Assembly: GCA_023419055.1 (NCBI GenBank)
Contig: JAEZYO010000703.1
Coordinates: forward strand, 1 to 17,484
Direction of reading: 5' to 3'
DNA length: 17,484 bases
From: Pseudomonadota bacterium
GTDB lineage: Bacteria; Myxococcota; Polyangia; Polyangiales; Polyangiaceae
Part shown: one piece after another, positions 8,554 through 16,058 of the stretch
Numbering within the stretch: position 1 is the stretch's first letter
How the letters are laid out: every line of letters starts with the position of its first letter
Made by a program: the position numbers and the translations under genes
Notes under the pieces: generated by a model
Told to the model about the DNA's origin: nothing
Database searches by the model: none
What the model saw: only the letters and a program-made list of their open reading frames with translations

Positions 8554-9618
8554 ATGACGAAGTCATCGCTCAGGTCGTTGATGATGGCCACGGCTCTCGT
8601 AGTCGGCGCTCCGCTCGTGCTCGCCGGGTGCTCGGACGCGAGCACGGAGTCGAAGGAGGAGCGGACCGGCAGTGTTTCGGCGGCCATCAGCACGACGGGC
8701 GCGGACGGCGCGACGTACTCTTTCCCCGAGGGCGCTTACCTCTTCGTGCAGCAAGGCGCGTTCGGCGAGTACTTCTCACTCTCCGGTGAGGGCACCACGC
8801 TCACGCTGGACTTGCCGGTCGGCTCCTACACGCTCGACCTCTACTACGAGAGCGGCGCGGTGCAGCTCGAGCGCAGCCTGGCCGGCAGCACCACCGTGAT
8901 CGCTGCCGACTGGACCGATCCTGCGCCGCTCGCCTTCAGCATCGCGGAGGGCGCGACCACACCCGTCGTCTTGCACTTCGACGTGGAGGCGCTCGGCGAC
9001 GTCACCTTCGACACGGGCAACCTCGAGGTCAGCCTCGACGTGGACACCGACGTGGGCGCGGAGGCGACCGAGCTCGACGAGAGCGGCAGGTTCACGTTCA
9101 CGGACTCGCAGTTCGCGGACCCCACCGCCGACTACGCGCTCAAGCTCGCGCTCGATCTCGACGTCGACTACCCGCACCGCCTGGAGATCGACGCGACGAG
9201 CGACTGGGAGTTCATCTCGTCGAGCACGCTCTGCAAGTCGGGCGAGCTCGTCGCCGCGACCACGAGCTTCGACGGCGCCCTCGAGAGCCGCCTCGAGCAG
9301 CTCGTGGGCTCCGGCTCGTCGTTCACGCAGGTCTGCGTTTACGACTACGGCGACACCGATCTGGTCACCTTCTACACCTCGCGCTCCGGCGAAGCGCCGG
9401 CCGAGCAGCAGGGCTTCTTGCCCGGCACGAGCTACCAGTTCGTGCTGTACGTGGGCGCCTACGTCAGCGACGTCTTCGACGGCACCACGTTGAAGCAGGG
9501 GAGCCTCTCGGGCGTGGCGGTGCCCTCCGGCTTCTTCTCGAACTACATCTACGAGAACGGCCTGCTGCTCGCGAACGCCACCGGCAACTACGCCGGCACG
9601 CTCGAGTTCGGGCACTGA
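8554..9618 (+). CDS. Acidic beta-rich lipoprotein of unknown function
   Basis: A 354-residue predicted lipoprotein: Lys3 and Arg7, a hydrophobic core and the lipobox LAGC with the lipidated Cys at residue 26, followed by Ser-Asp-Ala. The mature part is strongly acidic and rich in Thr, Ser, Asp, Tyr and Leu in alternating patterns (for example LDLPVGSYTLDLYYESG), which suggests a beta-sandwich; the PVGSYTLDL pattern resembles the edge strands of carboxypeptidase-regulatory-like folds, but this is not secure. Two cysteines remain in the mature chain, in the second half (STLCKSG and TQVCVYD), and could form one disulfide. No catalytic motif is visible. It lies 170 bases after pyrD, so it may have its own promoter, and is followed by a strong terminator. 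It is probably surface or periplasmic; the function is unknown. Confidence 0.8.
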   Translation: MTKSSLRSLMMATALVVGAPLVLAGCSDASTESKEERTGSVSAAISTTGADGATYSFPEGAYLFVQQGAFGEYFSLSGEGTTLTLDLPVGSYTLDLYYESGAVQLERSLAGSTTVIAADWTDPAPLAFSIAEGATTPVVLHFDVEALGDVTFDTGNLEVSLDVDTDVGAEATELDESGRFTFTDSQFADPTADYALKLALDLDVDYPHRLEIDATSDWEFISSSTLCKSGELVAATTSFDGALESRLEQLVGSGSSFTQVCVYDYGDTDLVTFYTSRSGEAPAEQQGFLPGTSYQFVLYVGAYVSDVFDGTTLKQGSLSGVAVPSGFFSNYIYENGLLLANATGNYAGTLEFGH

Positions 9619-9640
9619 GCCTAGGCTCGGCGCGAGCTCG

Positions 9641-9676
9641 AAAACGGCGGATCTGCGCGTGCGGATCCGCCGTTTT
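9641..9676. terminator. Strong two-way rho-independent terminator
   Basis: AAAACGGCGGATC (9641-9653) pairs perfectly with GATCCGCCGTTTT (9664-9676). Inside, one G-U and two further pairs close on a four-base loop (GCGT), giving a stem of 16 pairs. The T-run on both strands, and the place between convergent genes (22 bases after one stop, 15 before the other), indicate termination in both directions. Confidence 0.92.
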
Positions 9677-9691
9677 GCTTTTCGTGGAGCG

Positions 9692-11230
9692 TCAGGCGCG
9701 CTCGGTGGGCTGCGGCGTCGCCAGATCCTTGCCGGGCGGGAGCTCGAGCTCGGCCAAACGGCGGTAGAGCGTGGCGCGTCCGATGCCGAGCAGCTTGGCG
9801 GCCTTGCCGACCGAGCCGTTCGTGGCGCGGAGCGCCTTCTTGATTTCCCGACGCTCGAGCTCCTTCAGTGGGATCACCGGGCCGTCCAGGTCGTCGACTG
9901 TGGGGTTCGAGATAGCGGTATTTTCGTTCATGCGCTCGTCTGCCGTTCTGAAGTCAGGGGGTAGGTCCAAGAGGGTGATTTCGTCACTGCGACAGGCAAG
10001 GACCGCGCGATGGATAACGTTCTGGAGTTCGCGGACGTTGCCTGGCCAGGGGTGGCGCGAGAGCGCTTCGAGGGTCTCGGGAGAGACGCTGCGAACCGTC
10101 TTTTGTCCTCGCGGTTGAAGCAGTTCCAAAAAGTGCGCCACCAGGATCGGGATGTCATCCATCCGCTCGCGGAGCGGCGGCAAGCGGATGGGGTAAACCA
10201 CGAGCCGAAAGTAGAGATCTTCGCGGAAGCGACCGGCCTCGACCTCGCTCCGCAGGTCGCGGTGCGTGGCGCACACGATGCGCACGTCGACCGGGATTTC
10301 CTGCGAGCCGCCGACGCGCCGCACCGTCTTCTCTTGGAGAGTGCGGAGCAGGCTGGCTTGGGTCGAGAGGCTCATCTCGCCGATCTCGTCGAGCAGCAGC
10401 GTTCCGCCCTGCGCGCGCTCGAAGCAGCCGAGCCGGGTCTGCGTGGCGCCGGTGAACGCGCCGCGCTCGTGCCCGAACAGCTCCGACTCCTGCAGGGAGG
10501 CAGGGATGGCGGCGCAGTTAATGGGGACGAACGGGCCGTGATGGCGCGGGCCCCCGCTGTGGATGGCGCGCGCGACGAGCTCCTTGCCGGTCCCGCTCTC
10601 GCCGAACAGGCAAACCGCGACGTCGCTCTCGAGCACGCGCTCGACCTGGCGCGCGAGCTCTCGCATCGAGGGGCTGGTGCCCACGATCGAGCCCAGCACC
10701 TTGCGCTCGCTGAGCTCGTTCTGGAGGCGCTCCACGCGAGCGACCAGGGCTCGCCTCTCGCACGCGCGCTTGACGGAGAGCAGGAGGCGGTCGCGATCGA
10801 CCGGCTTGGTCAGGTAGTCGTACGCGCCGGCACGCATCGCGGCGACGGCGGACTCCACGTCGCGCTGCGCCGTGACGACGATGGTCGGGAGCTCGGGGCT
10901 CCTCCTGCGCAGGTGCTCCATGACCTCGAAGCCGCTGGCGTCGCCGAGGCCGAGGTCCACGCACACCACGCTCGGGAGCTCGCCGTCGTCTTCGCGCACC
11001 GCGCGACCCGAGTCGTACTCGACCACCCGGTAGCCCGCCTGCTCCAACCACACACGCGTCAGGCGGCGCGCTGTCGGATCATCCTCGACCAGCGCGACGA
11101 CCTCGTTCGGGGTCGGAGCTTCGGTGAAGGTGGAGGGAGCTCTGGCGTCGGGCACGTGATCACGAACGGCACGAACAGGGGAAGATTTAGACGGTTCTGC
11201 ATCGGAGCCGCACACATCCGCCAATTCCAA
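9692..11230 (-). CDS. NtrC-type sigma-54-dependent response regulator
   Basis: A 512-residue enhancer-binding regulator of sigma-54 RNA polymerase. The receiver domain (about 43-155) has the acidic pocket Asp50/Asp51, phospho-acceptor Asp92, Thr120 and Lys142. The AAA+ domain (about 180-410) has Walker A GESGTGKE (210-217), the sigma-54 contact loop GAFTGA (257-262), Walker B GGTLLLDE (275-282) and arginines 354/356. The C-terminal Fis-type helix-turn-helix is at 471-491 (GSVGKAAKLLGIGRATLYRRL). The start is uncertain: the first 42 residues have no domain and the first codon is TTG; GTG at 11215 or 11155 are alternatives, and no clear ribosome site decides. No partner histidine kinase lies in the window, so its signal and targets are unknown. 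It is divergent from the TerB-like gene and ends at the shared terminator. Confidence 0.95.
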   Translation of the reverse strand: MELADVCGSDAEPSKSSPVRAVRDHVPDARAPSTFTEAPTPNEVVALVEDDPTARRLTRVWLEQAGYRVVEYDSGRAVREDDGELPSVVCVDLGLGDASGFEVMEHLRRRSPELPTIVVTAQRDVESAVAAMRAGAYDYLTKPVDRDRLLLSVKRACERRALVARVERLQNELSERKVLGSIVGTSPSMRELARQVERVLESDVAVCLFGESGTGKELVARAIHSGGPRHHGPFVPINCAAIPASLQESELFGHERGAFTGATQTRLGCFERAQGGTLLLDEIGEMSLSTQASLLRTLQEKTVRRVGGSQEIPVDVRIVCATHRDLRSEVEAGRFREDLYFRLVVYPIRLPPLRERMDDIPILVAHFLELLQPRGQKTVRSVSPETLEALSRHPWPGNVRELQNVIHRAVLACRSDEITLLDLPPDFRTADERMNENTAISNPTVDDLDGPVIPLKELERREIKKALRATNGSVGKAAKLLGIGRATLYRRLAELELPPGKDLATPQPTERA

Positions 11231-11338
11231 TAGGCGCCGCCGGTCAAGACCCCGGGAAATGGGTAGGAAGAGGTAATGCCTGGTGGCTTTCGAGCTCCAA
11301 TGGCGTTGCCGCGCGTGACCGTGTAGCTTGAACTGGCC

Positions 11339-11890
11339 ATGAAAATACAGACGGTCACCATCACGCGCCTGCGTGACGCCCTCCTCCAGAGCGGACGGCG
11401 CCCCAGCATGATGCTCTCGTCCGCCTATGAGACGCTCACCCGGGAGGGTTTGCTCAGCCCGGAGGAGCTCAGCGCGCTCAACCGCGTGGACCCGCTAGCC
11501 GAGACCATGTTCTTGATGATGGCGGCGGACGGCACGCTGGCGGAGCAGGAGCTCGACGCGGTGCGTGGTGCCATCCGGGGACTCACGGATAACACCCTGA
11601 GGAGTGGGACAATCAAAGTGATGCTGGAAAACTACCAGCAGCGTCTCACCCAGGAGGGTAGGGAGGAGCGGCTGCGAGAGATCGCGGAGGAGATCTCCGA
11701 GGACGCCAACGAAGCCGAGGGCGCGTTCGCGCTGGCCGCGGCCGTGGCGCTCGCCGACGACAGCGTCACCGACGAGGAGAACTCCTTCATCAACCAGCTC
11801 GCCGAGTGGTTTGGCATCAGCGAACAACGAGCGGCGGAGATTCTGGACCAGCTGGAAGAGGACCGGGAGGCCGAAGAGCCGGCGGGGTAG
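11339..11890 (+). CDS. TerB-like (tellurite resistance TerB family) protein
   Basis: A 183-residue acidic, all-helical protein resembling the TerB/DjlA-like fold. Two related segments carry the family look: MMAADGTLAEQELDAVRG (about 60-77) and AVALADDSVTDEENSFINQ (about 135-153), each a hydrophobic helix, an Asp-rich turn and a helix starting with Glu residues. TerB-type domains bind metal through such acidic turns in characterised members. The N-terminal 40 residues are more basic and may be a separate element. ATG 11339 is the likely start; no strong ribosome site is visible. It stands apart from other ter genes, so a role in tellurite resistance should not be assumed. Its last 74 bases overlap the 3' end of the CapA-type gene on the other strand. 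Confidence 0.75.
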   Translation: MKIQTVTITRLRDALLQSGRRPSMMLSSAYETLTREGLLSPEELSALNRVDPLAETMFLMMAADGTLAEQELDAVRGAIRGLTDNTLRSGTIKVMLENYQQRLTQEGREERLREIAEEISEDANEAEGAFALAAAVALADDSVTDEENSFINQLAEWFGISEQRAAEILDQLEEDREAEEPAG

Positions 11891-13121
11891 GCGGCGCGAG
11901 CGAATAGCAGCCGTCGGGGCCCGGCTCGGAGACCTCGCTCCCGCCCACGTTGGCCGAAGTCGTGCGCAGGTGCTGGCGATAGCGCTGGTTCGCGGCGGCG
12001 CTCGGCTCGAGCGGCTTCGGGACGTGGCCCTCGATCACGTAGGGGCAAGCCTGAGCCTCGAGCGTGCGGTCGGGCTTGAGCGTGAGGCGCGCGAGCATCC
12101 CGTAGTTGGTCCAGGTCTGCTCTGCGTGCCCGGCGAACACGAAGTTGCCCAGGCTGTAGAAGACCGGACGATCCGAGAACCAGCCCACCCCTTGGGGTAC
12201 GTGCGGGTGATGACCGATGACGGCGTCGACGCCAGCCTTCATCGCGGCCTTCACGAAGCGCCGCGTCATGCTCATCGGCACGTCGATGTACTCCGCGCCG
12301 CCGTGGTACGACAGCAGCACGAAGTCGACCTCGGGGCGGATGCGCGCGACGCGATACTTCAAGGCGTCCCATTTTGCCCAGGCGACGTACTTGCGCCCGG
12401 CGTGCTCCTCGATGGGTCCCTGGTTCCAGATGTGAGTGACGGAGAAGAGGGCGATCTTGATCCCGGCGGCTTCGACCACCACCGGGGCGTACGCCTCGTC
12501 GAGGTTTCGACCCGTGCCGGTGTTCTTGACCCCCGCCGCCTTCAAGTGATCGAGCGTCTCGAAGAAGGCGCCCTTGCCGTAGTCCCACGCGTGGTTGTTG
12601 GCGGTGGAGACGATGTCCACGCGCGCGTTCGCGAGCACGCCGGCGCCTCCCGGAGGCCCCGTGAAGATCAGGCGGTTCCGCGGCGATTGCGTCTCGCCGC
12701 CCTGCTCGCTGAGCTGCGACTCCAGGTTGACGAAGCGAAAATCTGCGGCTTTCCAGAGTGGTGAGATGGACTCGAACGGGTCGTACTTCGGGTCGTTCAG
12801 GATCGCTTGCCCGCATTCACGGCCGAAATTGACGTCCCCGCCCGCCACGAGGACGATCGGGCGCTTTTCCGGGACCGCCGCGAGGAGCGCGGGCGCGATC
12901 GGCTCCGTCGGCGTGTCTGGCCGAACCGAGGTCGTCGGGCGAGGAGCCGGTGGGGGGGTAGCCGGCGCAGCGGAAGGTTTCGAGAGCGTTCGCTCGGAGC
13001 TCGGGTCGTCGGAGCTTCGCGAGCAGGCGCTCGGGGACACGAGCACGAGCAGCGAGGCGACCGCGAGGACGCTCCTCGAACCCCAGCCGAGAAAGCGCGG
13101 ACCGGGGAGAGTGCTCGGCAT
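11817..13121 (-). CDS. CapA family (PGA_cap) metallophosphatase-like protein, probable exported
   Basis: A 434-residue protein of the CapA/PgsA family (poly-gamma-glutamate capsule synthesis type), which has a calcineurin-like phosphatase fold. Metal-site motifs are present: GGDVNFGR (Asp96), FVNLES (Asn132, Glu134), NNHAWDYG (Asn176, His177, Asp180), SYHGGAEY (His273) and GHHPHVPQG (His304, His307). The N-terminus has a hydrophobic segment ending in SPSAC; Cys33 could be lipidated, but Pro at -3 makes the lipobox poor. A Pro/Ser/Thr-rich linker (about 40-75) then leads into the domain. The last 25 residues are Pro-rich and lie in the overlap with the TerB-like gene. GAGG stands only one base before ATG 13121, so the start is less certain. 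No pgsBC/capBC genes are nearby, so polyglutamate synthesis cannot be inferred. Confidence 0.9.
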   Translation of the reverse strand: MPSTLPGPRFLGWGSRSVLAVASLLVLVSPSACSRSSDDPSSERTLSKPSAAPATPPPAPRPTTSVRPDTPTEPIAPALLAAVPEKRPIVLVAGGDVNFGRECGQAILNDPKYDPFESISPLWKAADFRFVNLESQLSEQGGETQSPRNRLIFTGPPGGAGVLANARVDIVSTANNHAWDYGKGAFFETLDHLKAAGVKNTGTGRNLDEAYAPVVVEAAGIKIALFSVTHIWNQGPIEEHAGRKYVAWAKWDALKYRVARIRPEVDFVLLSYHGGAEYIDVPMSMTRRFVKAAMKAGVDAVIGHHPHVPQGVGWFSDRPVFYSLGNFVFAGHAEQTWTNYGMLARLTLKPDRTLEAQACPYVIEGHVPKPLEPSAAANQRYRQHLRTTSANVGGSEVSEPGPDGCYSLAPPTPPALRPPGPLPAGPESPPLVVR

Positions 13122-13250
13122 ACCTCGTTCAATATACGGGCAGACCTCGGGCGATTGGAATCGTCACTGCCGCGACGCTGAGCGGGCTTTCAGTCACCGC
13201 GAAATCACACCCACTCGCGGGCTGTGAAGAGTCGCGCACGGTCGCTCGAC

Positions 13251-13262
13251 TTCCCGCGGGAA
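13251..13262. promoter_or_regulatory. Perfect 12-base palindrome upstream of ugd
   Basis: TTCCCGCGGGAA is a perfect inverted repeat 44 bases before the ugd start, in the divergent region between the CapA-type gene and ugd. It could be an operator, but no regulator or promoter elements are certain. Confidence 0.35.
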
Positions 13263-13306
13263 TCTGGCTAAGTCTCCACGCTGCCCCTATCCAAAGGAAT
13301 ACCCCT

Positions 13307-14626
13307 GTGAAAGTTGCTGTCATCGGTACCGGGTACGTCGGCCTCGTCGCGGGTGCTTGCTTCGCAGATTCCGGAACGCACGTGACGTGCGTCGACGTCG
13401 ACGAGAGGAAGCTCGAGAAGCTCAGGCGCGGAGAGGTGCCGTTCTTCGAGCCGCACCTCGGAGAGATGGTGACCCGCAACTGGCCCGAGCGTCTCGACTT
13501 CAGCTCGAATTTGGCCGAGTCGATCAAGGGCCGCGAGGTCGTGTTCGTGGCGGTCGGTACGCCGCCGAACGAGGACGGCTCCGCCGATCTCTCGCACGTC
13601 TTGAAGGTGGCGGAGCAGGTGGCGGCGGCCGCTCAGCACGACATCGCGCTCGTGCTGAAGAGCACGGTCCCGGTCGGCACCAACGAGCGCGTGCGCAAGG
13701 TCGTGGCGGGCTCCAAGCACAAGATCAGCGTGGTCTCGAACCCCGAGTTCTTGAAAGAGGGCGACGCGATCAACGACTTCTTGAAGCCCGATCGCATCGT
13801 GGTCGGCACCGACGACGATCGCTCGTTCGAGCTGCTCTCGCGCCTGTACGCGCCGTTCAACCGCCAGCGCAACCGCCTCCAGCGCATGACCCCGCAGAGC
13901 GCCGAGATCGTGAAGTACGCCTCGAACGCGATGCTCGCGATCAAGATCAGCTTCATGAACGAGGTGGCTCACCTCTGCGACGTCGCGGGCGGCGACGTGG
14001 AGCAGGTCCGCATCGCCGTCGGCTCCGACGAGCGCATCGGCATGCAGTTCCTCTATCCCGGCCTCGGCTTCGGCGGCAGCTGTTTCCCGAAGGACCTCCG
14101 CGCCCTGGTCCGCACCGGCGAAGAGTACGGCGTCGACATGGACGTCTCTCGCGCCGCCGTGAAGGCCAACGAAGGCCCGGTGAAGTTCCTGCTCGAGCAC
14201 ATCGAGCGCGACCTCGGTGGCGTCGGCGACAAGGTGATCGCGGTCTGGGGTCTCGCGTTCAAGCCGCGCACCGACGACGTGCGTGAAGCCCCGGCGCTCC
14301 GCCTCATCAAGGAGCTCGTCGCGAAGGGCGCTCGCGTCCAGGCCACGGACCCGCAGGCGCTCGAGACGGCAGCCGAGAGCCTCCAGCGCATGGGGATCCT
14401 CGACCGCGTGCAGCTCGTGAAGACGGAGTACGACGCCTGCAAGGGCGCCGACGCGCTCGTGCTCGCGACGGAGTGGAGCGAGTATCGCGCCCCCGAGCTC
14501 GGCAAGATCAAGGATCTGATGCGCGGTCGTCACGTGTTCGACGGTCGTAACGTGCTCGTGCCGGGCGCCGTCGTGGACGCCGGCATGGTGTACCGCGGCA
14601 TGGGCCGTCCCCGCCGCGGGCACTGA
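13307..14626 (+). CDS. ugd: UDP-glucose 6-dehydrogenase
   Basis: A 439-residue UDP-glucose/GDP-mannose dehydrogenase family enzyme. It oxidises UDP-glucose twice with NAD+ to UDP-glucuronic acid, a precursor of capsules, exopolysaccharides and glucuronosyl lipids. The NAD Rossmann loop is GTGYVGL (7-13), followed by VDVDERK (acidic end of strand 2). STVPVGT and NPEFLKEG are family blocks; Lys213 (in MLAIKISFMNE) and the catalytic Cys259 (in GFGGSCFPKD) are in place, and GLAFKPRTDD opens the third domain. AAGGA at 13294-13298 lies eight bases before GTG 13307 and supports this start. Sequence favours UDP-glucose over GDP-mannose, as the block reads like bacterial Ugd. It converges on the GT21 gene with only 10 bases between their stops. 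Confidence 0.95.
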   Translation: MKVAVIGTGYVGLVAGACFADSGTHVTCVDVDERKLEKLRRGEVPFFEPHLGEMVTRNWPERLDFSSNLAESIKGREVVFVAVGTPPNEDGSADLSHVLKVAEQVAAAAQHDIALVLKSTVPVGTNERVRKVVAGSKHKISVVSNPEFLKEGDAINDFLKPDRIVVGTDDDRSFELLSRLYAPFNRQRNRLQRMTPQSAEIVKYASNAMLAIKISFMNEVAHLCDVAGGDVEQVRIAVGSDERIGMQFLYPGLGFGGSCFPKDLRALVRTGEEYGVDMDVSRAAVKANEGPVKFLLEHIERDLGGVGDKVIAVWGLAFKPRTDDVREAPALRLIKELVAKGARVQATDPQALETAAESLQRMGILDRVQLVKTEYDACKGADALVLATEWSEYRAPELGKIKDLMRGRHVFDGRNVLVPGAVVDAGMVYRGMGRPRRGH

Positions 14627-14636
14627 CGCTCCTCCC

Positions 14637-15782
14637 CTAACTCGGCTCGACTTTCGGCGCGGGCGCTTCTCGGTAGAGCAGCGTTCCCGCGCCGAGTCGC
14701 AAGCGGGTCCCGCGCCAGCTGACGTGCTGCTTGATGGGCGCGAGCGCCCAGACGCCGAGCATGAGCAGGTCCGAGACCGGGGCGAGCACGATCGGCACCC
14801 ACGCTCGCCGAACGCCGCGCAACAGCAGGTGCCCCCCGACGTCGCGCACCGCCCAGGCGGCGACGGTCCAGGCGACGCCGAGCTTCGGACCGAACGCGGT
14901 GATCGCGAAGGGGGCCAGCGCGAGCGGGCGCGCGAATGGTTCGAGCGCCGCAGCGAGAGGCTCGAGTCGCCAGCGCATCATGCTCCAGCGCAGGTGGCGC
15001 TTCACGAAGCCCCACAGCGACAGCTCGTGCGTGACGCTCTCGACGACGGTGGGCGCGATCGCGACCTTGCGGCGCGCGTGCTGGTACATCTTGCCGAGCA
15101 CGAAATCTTCGGCGAGCACGTCCGCGAGCCGCTCGAAGCCGCCGAGGCGCGAGAACTCCTCGCGTGAGAACAGCGTCGACTTGCCGACCACCGCCGCTTC
15201 ACCGAGCAACGTGGGGAGCGCGACGCCGGACGCGACGAAGCCCGCCGCCTGCACGCTGTCGAGCGCGGCGCCGAGCGTCTCACCCTCGGCGATGGCGAAG
15301 AGGTTCGTGACGAGGCCAGCGCCCGACCCCTGCTGAACTCCGACGAGCTCGCGCAGGTAGTGAGCGGGCGCGCGGATCGAGCTGTCGCTGATGACCACGA
15401 GATCGTGCGCGGCGGCGGGCAGCATGCCGCGCAGGTTTCTCACCTTGGGGTTGAGCTCGGGGCCGCCCGGGTGCACGACGAAGCGAGTGGGCACGTCTGG
15501 GTGTCGAGCCGCCACGCGCTCCGCGATCGGGAGCGCGGGGTCGTCGGCGTCCACCGCTCCGAAGACGAGCTCGTAGCGCGGGTAGTCTTGAGAAAAGAGG
15601 CTCTCGAGGTTCGCCTCGAGTCCGCTCTCTGCACCACAGAGCGGCTTGAGCACGCTTACCGGCGGAGGGTCGACTGGCTCGTGTAGTCGGCGCTGGCGCG
15701 TGGCTTTGAGCGTCGCGAACAAGCCGAGCGTGATCCAAGCAGAGCCGAGCGCGACCGGAATTGCAGCGAGAGCGGAAAGCAT
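14637..15782 (-). CDS. GT21-type glycosyltransferase (ceramide glucosyltransferase-like)
   Basis: A 381-residue membrane glycosyltransferase with the architecture of ceramide glucosyltransferase and HpnI. An N-terminal membrane helix (about 4-25) precedes a GT-A domain: PVSVLKPLCGAE (41-52), nucleotide-sugar Asp78/80 in AVDADDP, the D2 motif ISDSSIR (Asp133), D3 in LAEDFVLG (Asp226) and the RHLRW motif (262-266) matching (Q/R)xxRW. C-terminal hydrophobic segments (about 285-350) complete the family layout. The donor is expected to be UDP-glucose or another UDP-sugar, and the acceptor a lipid such as ceramide; HpnI (GlcNAc onto a hopanoid) is an alternative. ATG 15782 is set by AAAGGG at 15789-15794, six bases upstream; the frame is open to 15962, but those residues look non-homologous. 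It is convergent with ugd. Confidence 0.88.
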   Translation of the reverse strand: MLSALAAIPVALGSAWITLGLFATLKATRQRRLHEPVDPPPVSVLKPLCGAESGLEANLESLFSQDYPRYELVFGAVDADDPALPIAERVAARHPDVPTRFVVHPGGPELNPKVRNLRGMLPAAAHDLVVISDSSIRAPAHYLRELVGVQQGSGAGLVTNLFAIAEGETLGAALDSVQAAGFVASGVALPTLLGEAAVVGKSTLFSREEFSRLGGFERLADVLAEDFVLGKMYQHARRKVAIAPTVVESVTHELSLWGFVKRHLRWSMMRWRLEPLAAALEPFARPLALAPFAITAFGPKLGVAWTVAAWAVRDVGGHLLLRGVRRAWVPIVLAPVSDLLMLGVWALAPIKQHVSWRGTRLRLGAGTLLYREAPAPKVEPS

Positions 15783-15788
15783 GGGGGA

Positions 15789-15794
15789 CCCTTT
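15789..15794 (-). promoter_or_regulatory. Shine-Dalgarno site of the GT21 gene
   Basis: On the minus strand AAAGGG stands six bases before ATG 15782. It decides this start over longer in-frame alternatives, because the protein then begins directly with the membrane helix. Confidence 0.7.
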
Positions 15795-15801
15795 CGCTTG
15801 C

Positions 15802-15829
15802 TCGGTCCACACTGCAATCCTCGGACCGA
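15802..15829. promoter_or_regulatory. Inverted repeat upstream of the GT21 gene
   Basis: TCGGTCC (15802-15808) and GGACCGA (15823-15829) are perfect 7-base inverted arms with a 14-base spacer, 20 to 47 bases before the GT21 start. A second small palindrome, TGGTTCAACCA, lies at 15834-15844. The pair could be an operator or a 5' leader hairpin; no regulator is known. Confidence 0.4.
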
Positions 15830-15960
15830 TAACTGGTTCAACCACCTGCTCCGAGGTCCTATTCCAGCGCTTCCCAAGAAGATGGTGCTCGCCGGCCACC
15901 CGAAGGGGCGTCGCGTGCCGGGACAGGCCGTCGGGGAGAAGCTCGCTCGCGCCCCGATGC

Positions 15961-15980
15961 ACTCACCCTTCGGGGTGTGT
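15961..15980. other. Hairpin with a UUCG tetraloop
   Basis: CACCC-TTCG-GGGTG (15964-15977) is a 5-base stem with the very stable UUCG loop on the plus strand, extended by two outer pairs past one mismatch. It lies in the 276-base region between divergent genes, 79 bases before ATG 16059. No T-run follows. The rest of this intergenic region (15783-16058) shows no clear gene. Confidence 0.4.
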
Positions 15981-16058
15981 TAGCCGTGCCCGCAGGCATG
16001 GATCGGCGCGGCCGCACACGGGCGCGCGCTCACGCGCGTGAAAAGGAGACGAGCAGGC

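Noticed and set aside
11200..11230. Sigma-54 promoter-like GG/GC pair near the regulator start (minus strand)
   Set aside because: The spacing between GG and GC is one base short of the required ten.
11339..11890. Tellurite resistance operon
   Set aside because: Only a TerB-like protein is present; no TerC, TerD or TerZ type genes lie nearby.
15783..15962. N-terminal extension of the GT21 frame
   Set aside because: The frame is open, but the residues do not look like the family and a good ribosome site stands before ATG 15782.
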